Below, one piece after another: positions 16,231-25,041 of a DNA stretch of 48,658 nt. The stretch is from an uncultured Collinsella sp. (GTDB lineage: Bacteria > Actinomycetota > Coriobacteriia > Coriobacteriales > Coriobacteriaceae). The stretch is from the NCBI GenBank assembly GCA_900545745.1, contig URAD01000013.1, positions 1 through 48,658 on the forward strand, read 5' to 3'. Position 1 is the first letter of the stretch, and each line of letters begins with the position of its first letter. Below the pieces are notes generated by a model. That model saw only the letters and a list, made by a program, of their open reading frames with translations, did no database searches and was not told the DNA's origin. Made by a program: the position numbers and the translations under genes.

Positions 16231-17805
16231 TTACAGCTCGTAGAGCGTGGTGAACTTGTCCTGCAGGTAGCTGCAGTAGTAGCGGGCATCGAACGCCATG
16301 CCGCAGGCGCCCTTGATGAGCTCCGGCGCGTCCTTGGCGCGTCCCCACTGCCAAATGCGCTCGCCCAGCCAGGCGCGAACGGGCGCAAGGTCGCCGCTCG
16401 CGCAGGCGCCGGTAAGGTCGACGCCGTCGCGGCACATGGCCGGCACGAACATGGCGTCGTAGGCGCTGCCCAGCGCATAGGTGGGGAAGTAGCCAAACGA
16501 GCCGCCGCTCCAGTGCGTATCCTGCAGGCAACCACGCGTGTCGTCGGGAACGGGGATGCCCAGGTACTCGTTCATAAAGCGATTCCAAAGCGCGGGGATA
16601 TCCTTGGCTGTGGCCTCGCCGGCAAACAGCATGCGCTCGATCTCGTAGCGCACCATAACGTGCAGCGGATAGGTGAGCTCGTCGGCCTCGGTGCGGATCA
16701 ACGACGGCTGCGCGATGTTCACGGCGCGGTAGAGCGTGTCCTCGTCGACGTCGCCGTAGACCTCGGGCGCGTGGCGGCGCAGCACCTCGAGCAGCGGTCC
16801 CATAAAGGCGCGGCTGCGACCCACGGTGTTCTCGAAAAAGCGGCTCTGGCTCTCGTGGATGCCCATGGAGGTGCCGCCCTCAAGACAGGTGCGCGCATAG
16901 GCGGGATTGACGCCCAGCTCGTACATGGCATGTCCCGCCTCGTGGATGATGCTGTAGACGTTGGAGATGCAATCGTTCTCGTAGATGTGTGTCGCGATGC
17001 GCGCGTCACCCACGGCAAAGCCCTCGCTAAACGGGTGTTCGGTAAAGGCAAGCGTGGTGTCGTTCAGGTTCAGGCCGACGAGCTTCATAAGGTCGAAGCT
17101 CATGGCGCGCTGGGCGGCCTCGGGCACGCGGGCGTGCAAAAAGTCGGCAGCGGGCTGCTGGCCGCGCTCGCCGATGGCGTGCACGAGCGGCACGACCGTC
17201 GCCTTGACCTCATCGCAAAACGCATCGAAGCTCTTGGCGGAAAGGCCGCGCTCGTACTGGTCGAGCCAAACGTCGTATGGGTCGCGCTTGGGGTCCATGA
17301 GTTCGGCCTGATGCTTAAGTTGGGCGACGATTCTATCCACATAGGGCTCAAAACTCGCCCAGTCGTTGGCCGTCTTGGCCTTGTGCCACACGGCGTCGGC
17401 CTCGCAGGTGAGCCTGGTCCAGGCCTCGGCCTCCTCGGTAGGAATAACGCTTGCCTCGCGCTGGTCGCGGCCGAGCACGCGGATCTCGTCGAGCAGCTGC
17501 GGGTCGTCTACGTGTCCGCCTGCAACCGTCTCGCGCGCTAACGAGCGTACGAGCTCAACGGACTTCTCGCTGGTCAGTAGCTTGTGATGCTCGCCGGCAA
17601 GCGTGCCCATGGCGTCGGCACGGGCGGCAGCACCGTTGGCAGGAGCAATCGTCGCTCCATCGAACTCGGCAATCTTGAGCAGGTACTCGCGAGTCCACAG
17701 CTTGCCCTCGAGTTTGCGGAACTTTTTGACGGCCTTATCGACCTTCATGCCTTTGGGCGTCTTGCCCACTGCGGGCTTGGTCTTCTTATCGTGCTTCTTA
17801 CCCAT
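16231..17805 (-). CDS. M32 family metallocarboxypeptidase
   Basis: The 524-aa product is an M32 carboxypeptidase, a cytoplasmic metalloenzyme that trims C-terminal residues from peptides. The zinc motif HEAGHAMYE (HExxH) lies about residue 285, and the family-defining MGIHESQSRFFEN (third ligand Glu) about 30 residues on. The C-terminal WSGGSFGYFPTYALG segment is also conserved in M32. A 25-residue Lys-rich N-terminal extension (MGKKHDKKTKPAVGKTPKG) precedes the usual start of the fold and is unusual for the family. The ATG at 17805 has AAGGAT 5 nt upstream. It is monocistronic and divergent from the pheST leader. Confidence 0.93.
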   Translation of the reverse strand: MGKKHDKKTKPAVGKTPKGMKVDKAVKKFRKLEGKLWTREYLLKIAEFDGATIAPANGAAARADAMGTLAGEHHKLLTSEKSVELVRSLARETVAGGHVDDPQLLDEIRVLGRDQREASVIPTEEAEAWTRLTCEADAVWHKAKTANDWASFEPYVDRIVAQLKHQAELMDPKRDPYDVWLDQYERGLSAKSFDAFCDEVKATVVPLVHAIGERGQQPAADFLHARVPEAAQRAMSFDLMKLVGLNLNDTTLAFTEHPFSEGFAVGDARIATHIYENDCISNVYSIIHEAGHAMYELGVNPAYARTCLEGGTSMGIHESQSRFFENTVGRSRAFMGPLLEVLRRHAPEVYGDVDEDTLYRAVNIAQPSLIRTEADELTYPLHVMVRYEIERMLFAGEATAKDIPALWNRFMNEYLGIPVPDDTRGCLQDTHWSGGSFGYFPTYALGSAYDAMFVPAMCRDGVDLTGACASGDLAPVRAWLGERIWQWGRAKDAPELIKGACGMAFDARYYCSYLQDKFTTLYEL

Positions 17806-17944
17806 ACCATATCCTTGATCTCGCGAGCCGAGCGCCATGGATGGGCGCACGGCCAGTTTGCACAGCTACCTGCCTTGTACCCAGCACGAACAAAACGGAA
17901 CGCGGCGATATGCTCGCAGAATGTGTTATCCTATAGCCCAATGC

Positions 17945-18224
17945 GTTGACGGAGAGGGTTTTGCCCGCCGCGTCGCCGGCAAGAGAGGGAAGGTCATGGG
18001 CTGCAAGCCTTCCTGCGGTGGCAAGGGCCAAGCGTTCACTCCCGAGCAGCAACCTCAACGGGTGCGCGGCCAGCGGCGGCGAAGCCCCAGTAGGGAAGCC
18101 GTGAGCCTCGCGATAAGGGGCGCAGAGTGGGCACGGCGGGCCAGACATCCGCCGGGTCAAACAAGGTGGTACCGCGGAATTCAACCGTCCTTGGGCAATG
18201 TACATGCCCGAGGACGGTTTTTTG
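17945..18224 (+). promoter_or_regulatory. T-box riboswitch (tRNA-Phe) and terminator for pheST
   Basis: The pheS leader contains the T-box sequence AAGGTGGTACCGCGG (18163-18177), whose TGGT pairs with the uncharged tRNA 3' end. A terminator follows: AACCGTCC (18183-18190) pairs with GGACGGTT (18212-18219), then T's to 18223. Within stem I the base pairs GGAG (about 17951) with CTCC (18039-18042). A TTC codon followed by A (18035-18037) lies immediately 5' of that pairing on the 3' side, which makes UUC the likely Phe specifier. Uncharged tRNA-Phe should favour the antiterminator and switch pheST on. TATCCT near 17928 may be the -10 element. A tRNA-Phe(GAA) gene lies at 42707. Confidence 0.9.
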
Positions 18225-18308
18225 TTACCGAACCGGGCCGCGTTTTCGCAATGCTAGGCGGCATCGGTCGCCCCGGCAAGCGAATGCGCGAGAGACGAAA
18301 GGGAAGAC

Positions 18309-19385
18309 ATGAGTCTGATTGATGATCTGGTCAAACTCGAGGAAGAGGCCAAGGAGCTCGTTGCAGGCGCCGACGACGCCGCCAAGCTCGAGGCTGCGCG
18401 CGTTGAGCTGCTCGGTCGCAAGGGCCGCATCACTGGCCTGATGCGCATGATGGGCAAGCTCGCCCCCGAGGATCGTCCCGTTATGGGCAAGCGCGCCAAC
18501 GAGATGCGCCAGCTGATCGAGGGCATGCTCGACGAGCGCACGACCGAGATGAAGGCCGCCGCCCTTAAGCACGCACTCGAGCACGATGCCGTCGACATCA
18601 CGCTGCCGGGCATCCGTCCGCAGATCGGTCACCAGCACCTGATCAAGCAGATCATCGAGGAGGCCGAGGACATCTTCTGCGGCATCGGCTACACTGTCGA
18701 GTCCGGCCCCATGGTCGACACCTCCTACTACAACTTCACGGCGCTCAACGCCCCCATGGATCACCCGAGCCGTTCGGCCCGCGACACGTTTTACGTGGTC
18801 GACAACAACCCCGGCAGCGTCGCGCATCCCGAGGCGCACGCCCACGGCGAGTCCGACGTGCTGCTGCGCACCCAGACCTCGGGCGTGCAGATCCACACCA
18901 TGGAGTCGCAGAAGCCGCCCATCTACATGATCTGCCCGGGCACCGTCTACCGTCCCGATACGGCCGATGCCTGCCACCTGCCGCAGTTTAACCAGATCGA
19001 GGGCCTGGTCGTGGACGAGGGCATTACTTTCGGCGACCTCAAGGGTACGCTCGACTATTTTGTTAAGTGCATGTTTGGCGAGGACCGCAAAACGCGCTAC
19101 CGCCCGCACTTCTTCCCCTTCACCGAGCCTAGCTGCGAGGTGGACGTGAGCTGCCACGTGTGCGGCGGTAAGGGCTGCAACTTCTGCAAGCACAGCGGCT
19201 GGATCGAGATCCTGGGCTGTGGCATGGTCGACCCCAACGTCCTGATCAACTGCGGCATCGACCCCGAGAAGTACACCGGCTTCGCCTTTGGCATTGGCGC
19301 CGAGCGCGTCGCGGCACTGCGCTACGACCTGCCCGACCTCAGGACGCTCATGACCGGCGATATGCGCTTCCTGAACCAATTTTAG
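18309..19385 (+). CDS. pheS: Phenylalanyl-tRNA synthetase alpha subunit
   Basis: The 358-aa product is the catalytic alpha subunit that, as an alpha2-beta2 tetramer, charges tRNA-Phe. The N-terminal coiled coil (residues 1-85: LVKLEEEAKELVAG, then ELLGRKGRITGLM) binds tRNA. The class II core contains HPSRSARDTFY and the motif 3 segment GFAFGIGAERVAALRYDLPD. The Cys-rich stretch CHVCGGKGCNFCKHSGWIEI is common in bacterial PheS. AAAGGGAAG precedes the ATG. The gene follows a Phe T-box leader directly and is followed by pheT after an unusually long 162-nt gap. Confidence 0.97.
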   Translation: MSLIDDLVKLEEEAKELVAGADDAAKLEAARVELLGRKGRITGLMRMMGKLAPEDRPVMGKRANEMRQLIEGMLDERTTEMKAAALKHALEHDAVDITLPGIRPQIGHQHLIKQIIEEAEDIFCGIGYTVESGPMVDTSYYNFTALNAPMDHPSRSARDTFYVVDNNPGSVAHPEAHAHGESDVLLRTQTSGVQIHTMESQKPPIYMICPGTVYRPDTADACHLPQFNQIEGLVVDEGITFGDLKGTLDYFVKCMFGEDRKTRYRPHFFPFTEPSCEVDVSCHVCGGKGCNFCKHSGWIEILGCGMVDPNVLINCGIDPEKYTGFAFGIGAERVAALRYDLPDLRTLMTGDMRFLNQF

Positions 19386-19390
19386 GCTTG

Positions 19391-19480
19391 CCCAGGCACC
19401 CCATCTTGGCGTTCAAACCGTCGCTCGCGTACCTTTAGTACGCGTCGCTCCTCTTTCACGCCAACCTGGGGCACCTGGAC
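19391..19480 (+). repeat. Long hairpin between pheS and pheT
   Basis: Arms at 19392-19412 and 19458-19478 pair at 17 of 21 positions, with an inner perfect stem CGCGTAC (19426-19432) and GTACGCG (19438-19444). There is no T-run, so it is not a typical terminator. It occupies most of the 162-nt pheS-pheT gap and could stabilise mRNA or tune subunit ratio. Confidence 0.6.
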
Positions 19481-19547
19481 AACCCTAAGGCGAACGTCTT
19501 CATTTGATATTCCTTCCTTTGCGGAGATTAAGAACTAGGAGAGCTAC

Positions 19548-22001
19548 ATGCGCGTTTCTTACGACTGGCTCAAGACCATGATCGATATTCCGGAGGATCC
19601 CAAGACCCTTTCGGACGAATATATCCGTACCGGCACCGAGGTCGAGGCGATCGACACCGTGGGCGAGTCCTTCGACCACGTGGTGACCGCCAAGGTGCTC
19701 ACCAAGACCCCGCACCCCGATAGCGATCACATGTATGTGTGCTCGGTCGACGTGGGCGACAAGAATCTCGACGCCGACGGCAACCCCGCCCCGCTGCAGA
19801 TCGTCTGCGGCGCGCAGAACTTCGAGGCTGGCGACCACATCGTCACGGCCATGATCGGCGCCGTGCTTCCCGGCGACGTCAAGATCAAGAAGAGCAAGCT
19901 TCGCGGCGTCGTGTCCATGGGCATGAACTGCTCCGCGCGCGAGCTCGGCCTGGGCGGCGACCACTCCGGCATCATGATTCTGCCCGAGGACACGCCCTGC
20001 GGCATGCCGTTTGCCGAGTATGTGGGCTCGAGCGACACCGTGCTCGACTGCGAGATCACGCCCAACCGTCCCGACTGCCTGTCCATGATCGGCATGGCCC
20101 GCGAGACCGGCGCCATCTTCGACCGCGATTTCCACGTTGAGCTGCCCGCCATTAAGGCCGAGGCCGGCCGCGCGACCGACGACGAGCTTTCCGTCGAGAT
20201 CGCTGACGAGGGCCTGTGCGACCGCTACGTTGCCCGCATCGTGCGCAACGTCAAGGTCGGCCCGTCGCCCGACTGGATGGTCAAGCGCCTCAACGCCCTG
20301 GGCGTGCGTCCGCACAACAACATCGTCGACATCACCAATTACGTGATGATGCTCACCGGTCAGCCGCTGCACGCCTTTGACCTGGACACCTTTGCCGAGC
20401 GCGATGGCCACCGTCGCGTGGTGGTTCGCGCCGCCCAGCAGGATGAGAAGTTCACGACGCTCGACGGCGAGGAGCGCGTGCTCGATGCCGGCATGGGCCT
20501 TATCACTGACGGCGAGCGTCCCGTGGCGCTGGCCGGCGTTATGGGTGGCATGGATTCCGAGATCGAGGACGACACCGTCGACGTGATGGTCGAGAGCGCC
20601 TGCTTCAATGCCGGCCGCACCTCGCACACCAGCCGCGACCTTTCGCTGATCTCCGACGCCTCCATTCGCTTTGAGCGCCAGGTCGATGAGACCGGTTGCG
20701 TGGATGTCGCCAACGTTACCTGCGCGCTCATCGAACAGATCGCCGGCGGCGAGGTTGCTCCCGGCTATGTCGACGTGTTCCCCGCGCCCAAGACCATCGA
20801 CAGCATTAAGCTGCGCCTGGCCCGCGTGCATGCCATCTGCGGTGCCGACATCGAGCCCGACTTTATCGAGCGTTCGCTCACCCGTCTGGGCTGCACCGCC
20901 GAGCGCGACGGCGAGGACTTTATGGTCACCCCGCCGAGCTTCCGTCCCGACTTGCCGCGCGAGATCGACCTGATCGAGGAGGTCCTGCGCCTGTGGGGCA
21001 TGGGCCGCGTGACGGCGACCATTCCGGCTGCCAAGAACCACATCGGCGGCCTGACCCGCGAGCAGAAGCTCACCCGTAAGGTCGGCGAGATCCTGCGCGC
21101 CTGCGGTCTCAACGAGACCACGACTTTCGGCTTTGCCGCCCCGGGCGACCTGGAGAAGATCGGTATGTCCACCGAAGGCCGCGGCTGTCCCGTGGTGCTC
21201 ATGAACCCGCTGGTAGCCGAGCAGACCGAGATGCGTCGTTCGCTGCTGCCGGGCCTGCTGCAGTCCGTTGCCTATAACGAGGCCCACGGCACGCCCAACG
21301 TGCACCTGTACGAGGTCGGCAGCCTGTTCCACGGTCGTGAGAACGCCAGCCTGCCCAAGGAGACCAAGTCCGTGGCGGGCGTGCTCTCGGGTCAGTGGAG
21401 CGAGCGGTCCTGGAACATGAGGTACCGCAAGCTGCGCTTCTTCTTTGGCAAGGGCATTATCGAGGAGCTGCTCGCCCAGCTGCGCATCGAGAAGGTTCGC
21501 TTCCGTCCCGTCGAGGGCGAGGGCTACGCTTTCTTGCAGCCGGGTCGTGCGGCCGAGGTTCTGTCCGGCGGCACCGTGCTGGGATGGGTCGGCGAGATCC
21601 ACCCCGAGGCGCGCGAGGCTTGTGGTATCGACGAGGTCGTCGTTGCCTTTGAGCTCGATCTGGACAAGCTGATCAAGGGCGCCCGCAACCAGGAGAACTA
21701 CCGCGAGTTCTCGCAGTACCCTGCCGTTGAGCACGACCTTGCTATCGTGGTCGACAACGCCGTGACCTGCGAGGATCTTGAGCGCCGTATTACCAGCGCC
21801 GGCGGCAAGCTGCTCGAGGGCGTGCGCCTGTTCGACGTCTACCGCGATCCCATCCGCATCGGAGCGGGCAAGAAGTCCATGGCCTTTGCGCTTACGTATC
21901 GCTCCGACGACCACACGCTCACCAGCGAAGAGGTCGAAAAGGCGCACCAGAAGATCGTCACCAAGGTGTGCAAGGGCGTAAACGGCGAGGTCCGCGGCTA
22001 G
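19548..22001 (+). CDS. pheT: Phenylalanyl-tRNA synthetase beta subunit
   Basis: The 817-aa product is the beta subunit of PheRS, with full-length domain order. An EMAP-type tRNA-binding domain lies at about 40-155 (VVTAKVLTKTPHPDSDHMYV). The B3/B4 editing region at about 205-385 contains the NNIVDITNYVMMLTGQPLHAFD hallmark in two parts. A B5 domain spans about 400-480, a catalytic-core-like fold about 490-700, and a C-terminal ferredoxin-like anticodon-binding (FDX-ACB) domain about 720-815 (FSQYPAVEHDLAIVVD). The editing domain hydrolyses Tyr-tRNA-Phe. AGGAG lies 7 nt before the ATG. It shares the upstream T-box with pheS and ends about 110 nt before a clear terminator. Confidence 0.97.
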   Translation: MRVSYDWLKTMIDIPEDPKTLSDEYIRTGTEVEAIDTVGESFDHVVTAKVLTKTPHPDSDHMYVCSVDVGDKNLDADGNPAPLQIVCGAQNFEAGDHIVTAMIGAVLPGDVKIKKSKLRGVVSMGMNCSARELGLGGDHSGIMILPEDTPCGMPFAEYVGSSDTVLDCEITPNRPDCLSMIGMARETGAIFDRDFHVELPAIKAEAGRATDDELSVEIADEGLCDRYVARIVRNVKVGPSPDWMVKRLNALGVRPHNNIVDITNYVMMLTGQPLHAFDLDTFAERDGHRRVVVRAAQQDEKFTTLDGEERVLDAGMGLITDGERPVALAGVMGGMDSEIEDDTVDVMVESACFNAGRTSHTSRDLSLISDASIRFERQVDETGCVDVANVTCALIEQIAGGEVAPGYVDVFPAPKTIDSIKLRLARVHAICGADIEPDFIERSLTRLGCTAERDGEDFMVTPPSFRPDLPREIDLIEEVLRLWGMGRVTATIPAAKNHIGGLTREQKLTRKVGEILRACGLNETTTFGFAAPGDLEKIGMSTEGRGCPVVLMNPLVAEQTEMRRSLLPGLLQSVAYNEAHGTPNVHLYEVGSLFHGRENASLPKETKSVAGVLSGQWSERSWNMRYRKLRFFFGKGIIEELLAQLRIEKVRFRPVEGEGYAFLQPGRAAEVLSGGTVLGWVGEIHPEAREACGIDEVVVAFELDLDKLIKGARNQENYREFSQYPAVEHDLAIVVDNAVTCEDLERRITSAGGKLLEGVRLFDVYRDPIRIGAGKKSMAFALTYRSDDHTLTSEEVEKAHQKIVTKVCKGVNGEVRG

Positions 22002-22109
22002 GTCCTGCGCTGGGGTATGGGTCAGCGGTGGCTGCTGCCGAGTCCTACGTGGCTGCTGTTTTCGGTATAAGGCACCGTTGAGCCTGCATATATGACACGC
22101 GCATTACAT

Positions 22110-22147
22110 AACGGCGTGCTGCTTTGTCGGCAGTGCGCCGTTTTGCT
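22110..22147 (+). terminator. Terminator downstream of pheT
   Basis: AACGGCG (22110-22116) and CTGC pair with GCAG and CGCCGTT (22130-22142) around a 7-nt loop, followed by TTTTG. The stem carries a TG/TG internal mismatch. It separates pheST from the metal transporter operon. Confidence 0.8.
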
Positions 22148-22162
22148 ATGATAGCCCGCGGC

Positions 22163-22190
22163 GTGTTACGAATCTTACAATGCGTAACAC
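22163..22190 (+). promoter_or_regulatory. Predicted NikR operator upstream of the ECF transporter
   Basis: GTGTTAC (22163-22169), 14 nt, then GTAACAC (22184-22190) form a perfect palindrome. It matches the GTGTTAC-N13/14-GTAACAC NikR signal that I recall from comparative studies of delta-proteobacteria. It lies 57 nt before the first gene of the ECF transporter, which is a repressor-like position. TATGAT (22147-22152) just upstream may be the -10 element. Confidence 0.65.
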
Positions 22191-22247
22191 TGATAAGGTG
22201 ATTTAAGCGGCGTTGCAATTCTGTGCGCCGATAACCGAGAGGCGTGC

Positions 22248-23333
22248 ATGCACATTCCAGATAATTATCTGTCCCCGCAGACGGATGCCGTCATGGCAGT
22301 GGCAATGGTGCCCGTTTGGGTCCACTGCATCAAAAAGGTGCGTGCCACGCTCGATCGCGAGCACATGGCTTTCCTGGGCATCTGCGCCGCATTTTCCTTC
22401 TTGCTCATGATGTTCAACGTGCCGCTGCCCGGCGGCACCACGGGTCACGCCGTCGGCGGCGCGCTCATCGCGCTGCTGCTGGGCCCGGAGGCCGCGGCCA
22501 TTGCTGTCTCGGTCGCGCTGGCGCTACAGGCACTGCTGTTTGGCGACGGCGGCATCCTGTCCTTTGGCGCTAACTGCTTTAACATGGCCTTCGTGCTGCC
22601 GTTTGCCGCTGCTATCGTGTTCCGTGCGCTCAACAGCCGTCTGCACGACAAGAGCTGGGGCACCTCGGTTTCTGCCATCGTGAGCGGTTGGGTCGGCCTG
22701 TGCCTGGCGGCCCTGTGCGCGGCAATCGAGTTTGGTATTCAGCCGATGCTCTTTACCAACGCTTCGGGCGCGCCGCTGTACTGCCCCTTCCCACTGTCTA
22801 TTGCCATTCCTGCCATGATGATCCCGCATATGCTGGTCGCCGGCGTGGTCGAGGGCGTGGCGACGGCCGCCATCTACGGTTTCATTAAGAAGACGGCGCC
22901 GAGCGTTATCGTCGGGCCCGAGGCCGTCGATGGCCAGCTTGCTGCCGAGGGCGCTGCTGCCAAGAAGACCTCGCTGGTCCCCACGCTCATCCTGGTTGCC
23001 GTGCTTGTCGTGGCCACGCCGCTGGGCCTGCTGGCCACGGGTGACGCCTGGGGCGAGTGGGACGCTGAGGGCGCCGCGACCGCCGTTCAGGAGGCTGGTG
23101 ACAACAGTCTGCAGACTTCGGTCGGCCTCGATACCCCGACCTTTGCCGATGCCCTGCCCACGGGCGATTATCTGCAGGCCTATTCCGAGGAGCAAGGCCT
23201 TGGCTTTGCCGGCCAGGCCGCGATGTATATTCTTTCGGGTGTGATTGGCGTGGCGGTGCTCACCATCGTATTCCGCCTGGTCTCGCTGACGGTCAAGGAA
23301 AGCGGTGCTCATGGCAAGAGCCGAGCTGCCTAG
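22248..23333 (+). CDS. nikMN: ECF nickel/cobalt transporter, fused M and N components
   Basis: The 361-aa product is the substrate-binding S-component of a group I ECF metal transporter. The N-terminus MHIPDNYLSP has the His2 whose imidazole and amino group chelate Ni2+ or Co2+ in CbiM/NikM proteins. About seven membrane helices follow (LPGGTTGHAVGGALIALLLG is conserved). From about residue 245 a second module (LILVAVLVVATPLGLLATG, then DAWGEW) matches the NikN/PDGLE partner, so M and N are fused in one chain. The palindrome at 22163-22190 fits NikR and favours nickel over cobalt. AGAGG precedes the ATG. The gene overlaps nikQ by 23 nt. Confidence 0.9.
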   Translation: MHIPDNYLSPQTDAVMAVAMVPVWVHCIKKVRATLDREHMAFLGICAAFSFLLMMFNVPLPGGTTGHAVGGALIALLLGPEAAAIAVSVALALQALLFGDGGILSFGANCFNMAFVLPFAAAIVFRALNSRLHDKSWGTSVSAIVSGWVGLCLAALCAAIEFGIQPMLFTNASGAPLYCPFPLSIAIPAMMIPHMLVAGVVEGVATAAIYGFIKKTAPSVIVGPEAVDGQLAAEGAAAKKTSLVPTLILVAVLVVATPLGLLATGDAWGEWDAEGAATAVQEAGDNSLQTSVGLDTPTFADALPTGDYLQAYSEEQGLGFAGQAAMYILSGVIGVAVLTIVFRLVSLTVKESGAHGKSRAA

Positions 23334-24147
23334 CTGGCTTGCGGTCGAGCAGCGTTACGAGCCCGCGGGGGCTCGGCATCGTGTGATGCAAAAGAATGTC
23401 CTGCACCTGGCGAGCCTGCTTGAGCGGGTTCGCCTGGGTGGAGGCGTACACGAGGGCGGGTCGATGGTCGACCGCGCCCTTTCTTGCGTTTCGGCTCCGG
23501 TACGCCTGGTGGGGATGTTCGTTTGCGTCCTGTGCGTGTGTCTGACGCAGAGCCCGCTGTACCTCATGTTGATGGCGGCCATTGCGCTGGTGCTCGTTGC
23601 CGTGCGCCCCGTACGCGGGCTGCGGGCAACCTTTGTGCCGGCGCTTGGCGCTGCGGGGCTCGCGGTGGTTCTAGCGCTGCCTGCCCTGCTGCTGGGCGCG
23701 TCTGCCACGGGCGCCATGCTCAAGATTGCACTCAAGACCTTCATTAATGTGTCGCTGGTGCTGGGTGTTTCGTGGACGCTTACCTGGAGCCGCATGTCAG
23801 CGGCGCTCAAAATGCTGCATCTACCCGACGAGGTCATCTTTACCTTCGATATGGCGCTCAAGCATATCGAGGTGCTGGGACGCACGGCGCACAATCTGTG
23901 CGAATCGGTCATGCTGCGCAGCGTGGGTCGTGCGTCTGCGGGTTTTTCGCGCACCGACTCGCTGGCGGGTATCATGGGCATGACCTTTATCAAGGCGATG
24001 GAATGCAGCCGCGCGATGGACGAGGCTATGCTCTGCCGCGGCTTTGCCGGTGCGTATCCGGCGCCCGCACGCGCCGGGTTTGGCTGGCGCGATGCGGTTT
24101 ACGCGGCCGTTGTGGCGTTGCTCGCCGTGTTGTGCGCTGTGTTGTAG
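23311..24147 (+). CDS. nikQ: ECF transporter transmembrane component (NikQ/CbiQ type)
   Basis: The 278-aa product is the T-component that couples the S-component to the ATPase. It has four or five membrane helices between residues 65 and 165 and again at the C-terminus (DAVYAAVVALLAVLCAVL). The cytoplasmic coupling helices contain FTFDMALKHIEVLGRTA and the Ala-Arg-Gly-like motif AMDEAMLCRGFAG, which docks onto the ATPase. The ATG at 23311 has AAGGAAAG upstream and lies inside the end of nikMN, so translation is coupled. A 50-residue hydrophilic N-terminal tail is typical of CbiQ/NikQ. Confidence 0.88.
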   Translation: MARAELPSWLAVEQRYEPAGARHRVMQKNVLHLASLLERVRLGGGVHEGGSMVDRALSCVSAPVRLVGMFVCVLCVCLTQSPLYLMLMAAIALVLVAVRPVRGLRATFVPALGAAGLAVVLALPALLLGASATGAMLKIALKTFINVSLVLGVSWTLTWSRMSAALKMLHLPDEVIFTFDMALKHIEVLGRTAHNLCESVMLRSVGRASAGFSRTDSLAGIMGMTFIKAMECSRAMDEAMLCRGFAGAYPAPARAGFGWRDAVYAAVVALLAVLCAVL

Positions 24148-24191
24148 CGCGGACGGTCGAACCGTCGATGTGAATAGGGAAGGGCGACGTT

Positions 24192-24962
24192 TTGACGATC
24201 GATATGAATAATGCGGCGGGCACGAACGGTGCGGGCGGCGCCGAGGTCACGCCGCTCATCGAGCTGCGCGACGTGGTGTTCTCCTATGCGGGCCATACGG
24301 TGGTCGATGGCGTTTCATTGCAGGTGAACCGTGGGGAGCTCGTTGCTCTGCTTGGTCCTAACGGCTGCGGCAAGACGACGATTATGCGTCTTATCAACGG
24401 CCTTGAGCTTGCGGACGCAGGTGCGTACCTGTTCGACGGGCATGCGGTCGATGCGGCGTATCTCAAGGATTCCGCGACGGCCCAGCGGTTCCATCAGCGC
24501 GTGGGCTTTGTGTTCCAGAATGCCGACGCCCAGCTCTTTTGCGCTACGGTGGGCGAGGAAGTTGCTTTTGGTCCCGCGCAGATGGGGTTGCCGGCAGACG
24601 AGCTCGAGCGCCGCGTGCGCGATGCCATGGGGCTGTTCCAGGTTGCCGACCTTGCCGACGCCTCTCCCTATCAGCTCTCGGGCGGGCAAAAGAAGCGCGT
24701 TGCGCTGGCTGCGGTGGTGTCGATGAACCCGGATATCTTGGTCCTCGACGAGCCCACCAATGGGCTCGACGAGGATTCATGCGACATCGTGGTCAACTTC
24801 TTGCTGGCCTACGTCGCGGCGGGTAAGACGGTCTTGATGAGCACACATCACCAGGATTTGGTGCGACGCCTGGGTGCCCGTGCAATCTATATCGATCGAT
24901 ATCACCATGTGGTCGGGGCACCTTCGCCGTCATATGGAACCGAAAGCGGTGCTACGGACTAG
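24192..24962 (+). CDS. nikO: ECF transporter ATP-binding protein (NikO/CbiO type)
   Basis: This is the ABC ATPase of the metal uptake complex. All motifs are present: Walker A GPNGCGKTT (about residue 55), Q-loop VFQNADAQLF (about 105), signature LSGGQKKRVALA (about 162), Walker B DILVLDEPTNG (about 182) and switch His in STHHQ (about 219). The FQNADAQLF Q-loop is typical of ECF ATPases. The start is TTG 24192, about 7 nt after GGGAAGGG; ATG 24204 is possible but poorly spaced. It is third in the operon, 44 nt after nikQ. The C-terminal 25 residues after IDRYHHVVG are probably disordered. Confidence 0.92.
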   Translation: MTIDMNNAAGTNGAGGAEVTPLIELRDVVFSYAGHTVVDGVSLQVNRGELVALLGPNGCGKTTIMRLINGLELADAGAYLFDGHAVDAAYLKDSATAQRFHQRVGFVFQNADAQLFCATVGEEVAFGPAQMGLPADELERRVRDAMGLFQVADLADASPYQLSGGQKKRVALAAVVSMNPDILVLDEPTNGLDEDSCDIVVNFLLAYVAAGKTVLMSTHHQDLVRRLGARAIYIDRYHHVVGAPSPSYGTESGATD

Positions 24963-25041
24963 TTGCTGCGTAGAGCGTGCGTAGCCGTCCGCGCGGCTTT
25001 GCCGTGATGGTATAGTTATCCAGGTTTTTATGGGGGTGGCT

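Noticed and set aside
19500..21947. 815-aa open frame on the minus strand opposite pheT
   Set aside because: It is a mirror of the GC-rich third codon position of pheT, with low-complexity Ala/Gly/Val/His content and no known motif or ribosome binding site.
22100..22247. NiCo or cobalamin riboswitch before the ECF transporter
   Set aside because: No conserved NiCo hairpin series or cobalamin box is visible; the palindrome fits a protein operator better and the hairpin upstream is the pheT terminator.
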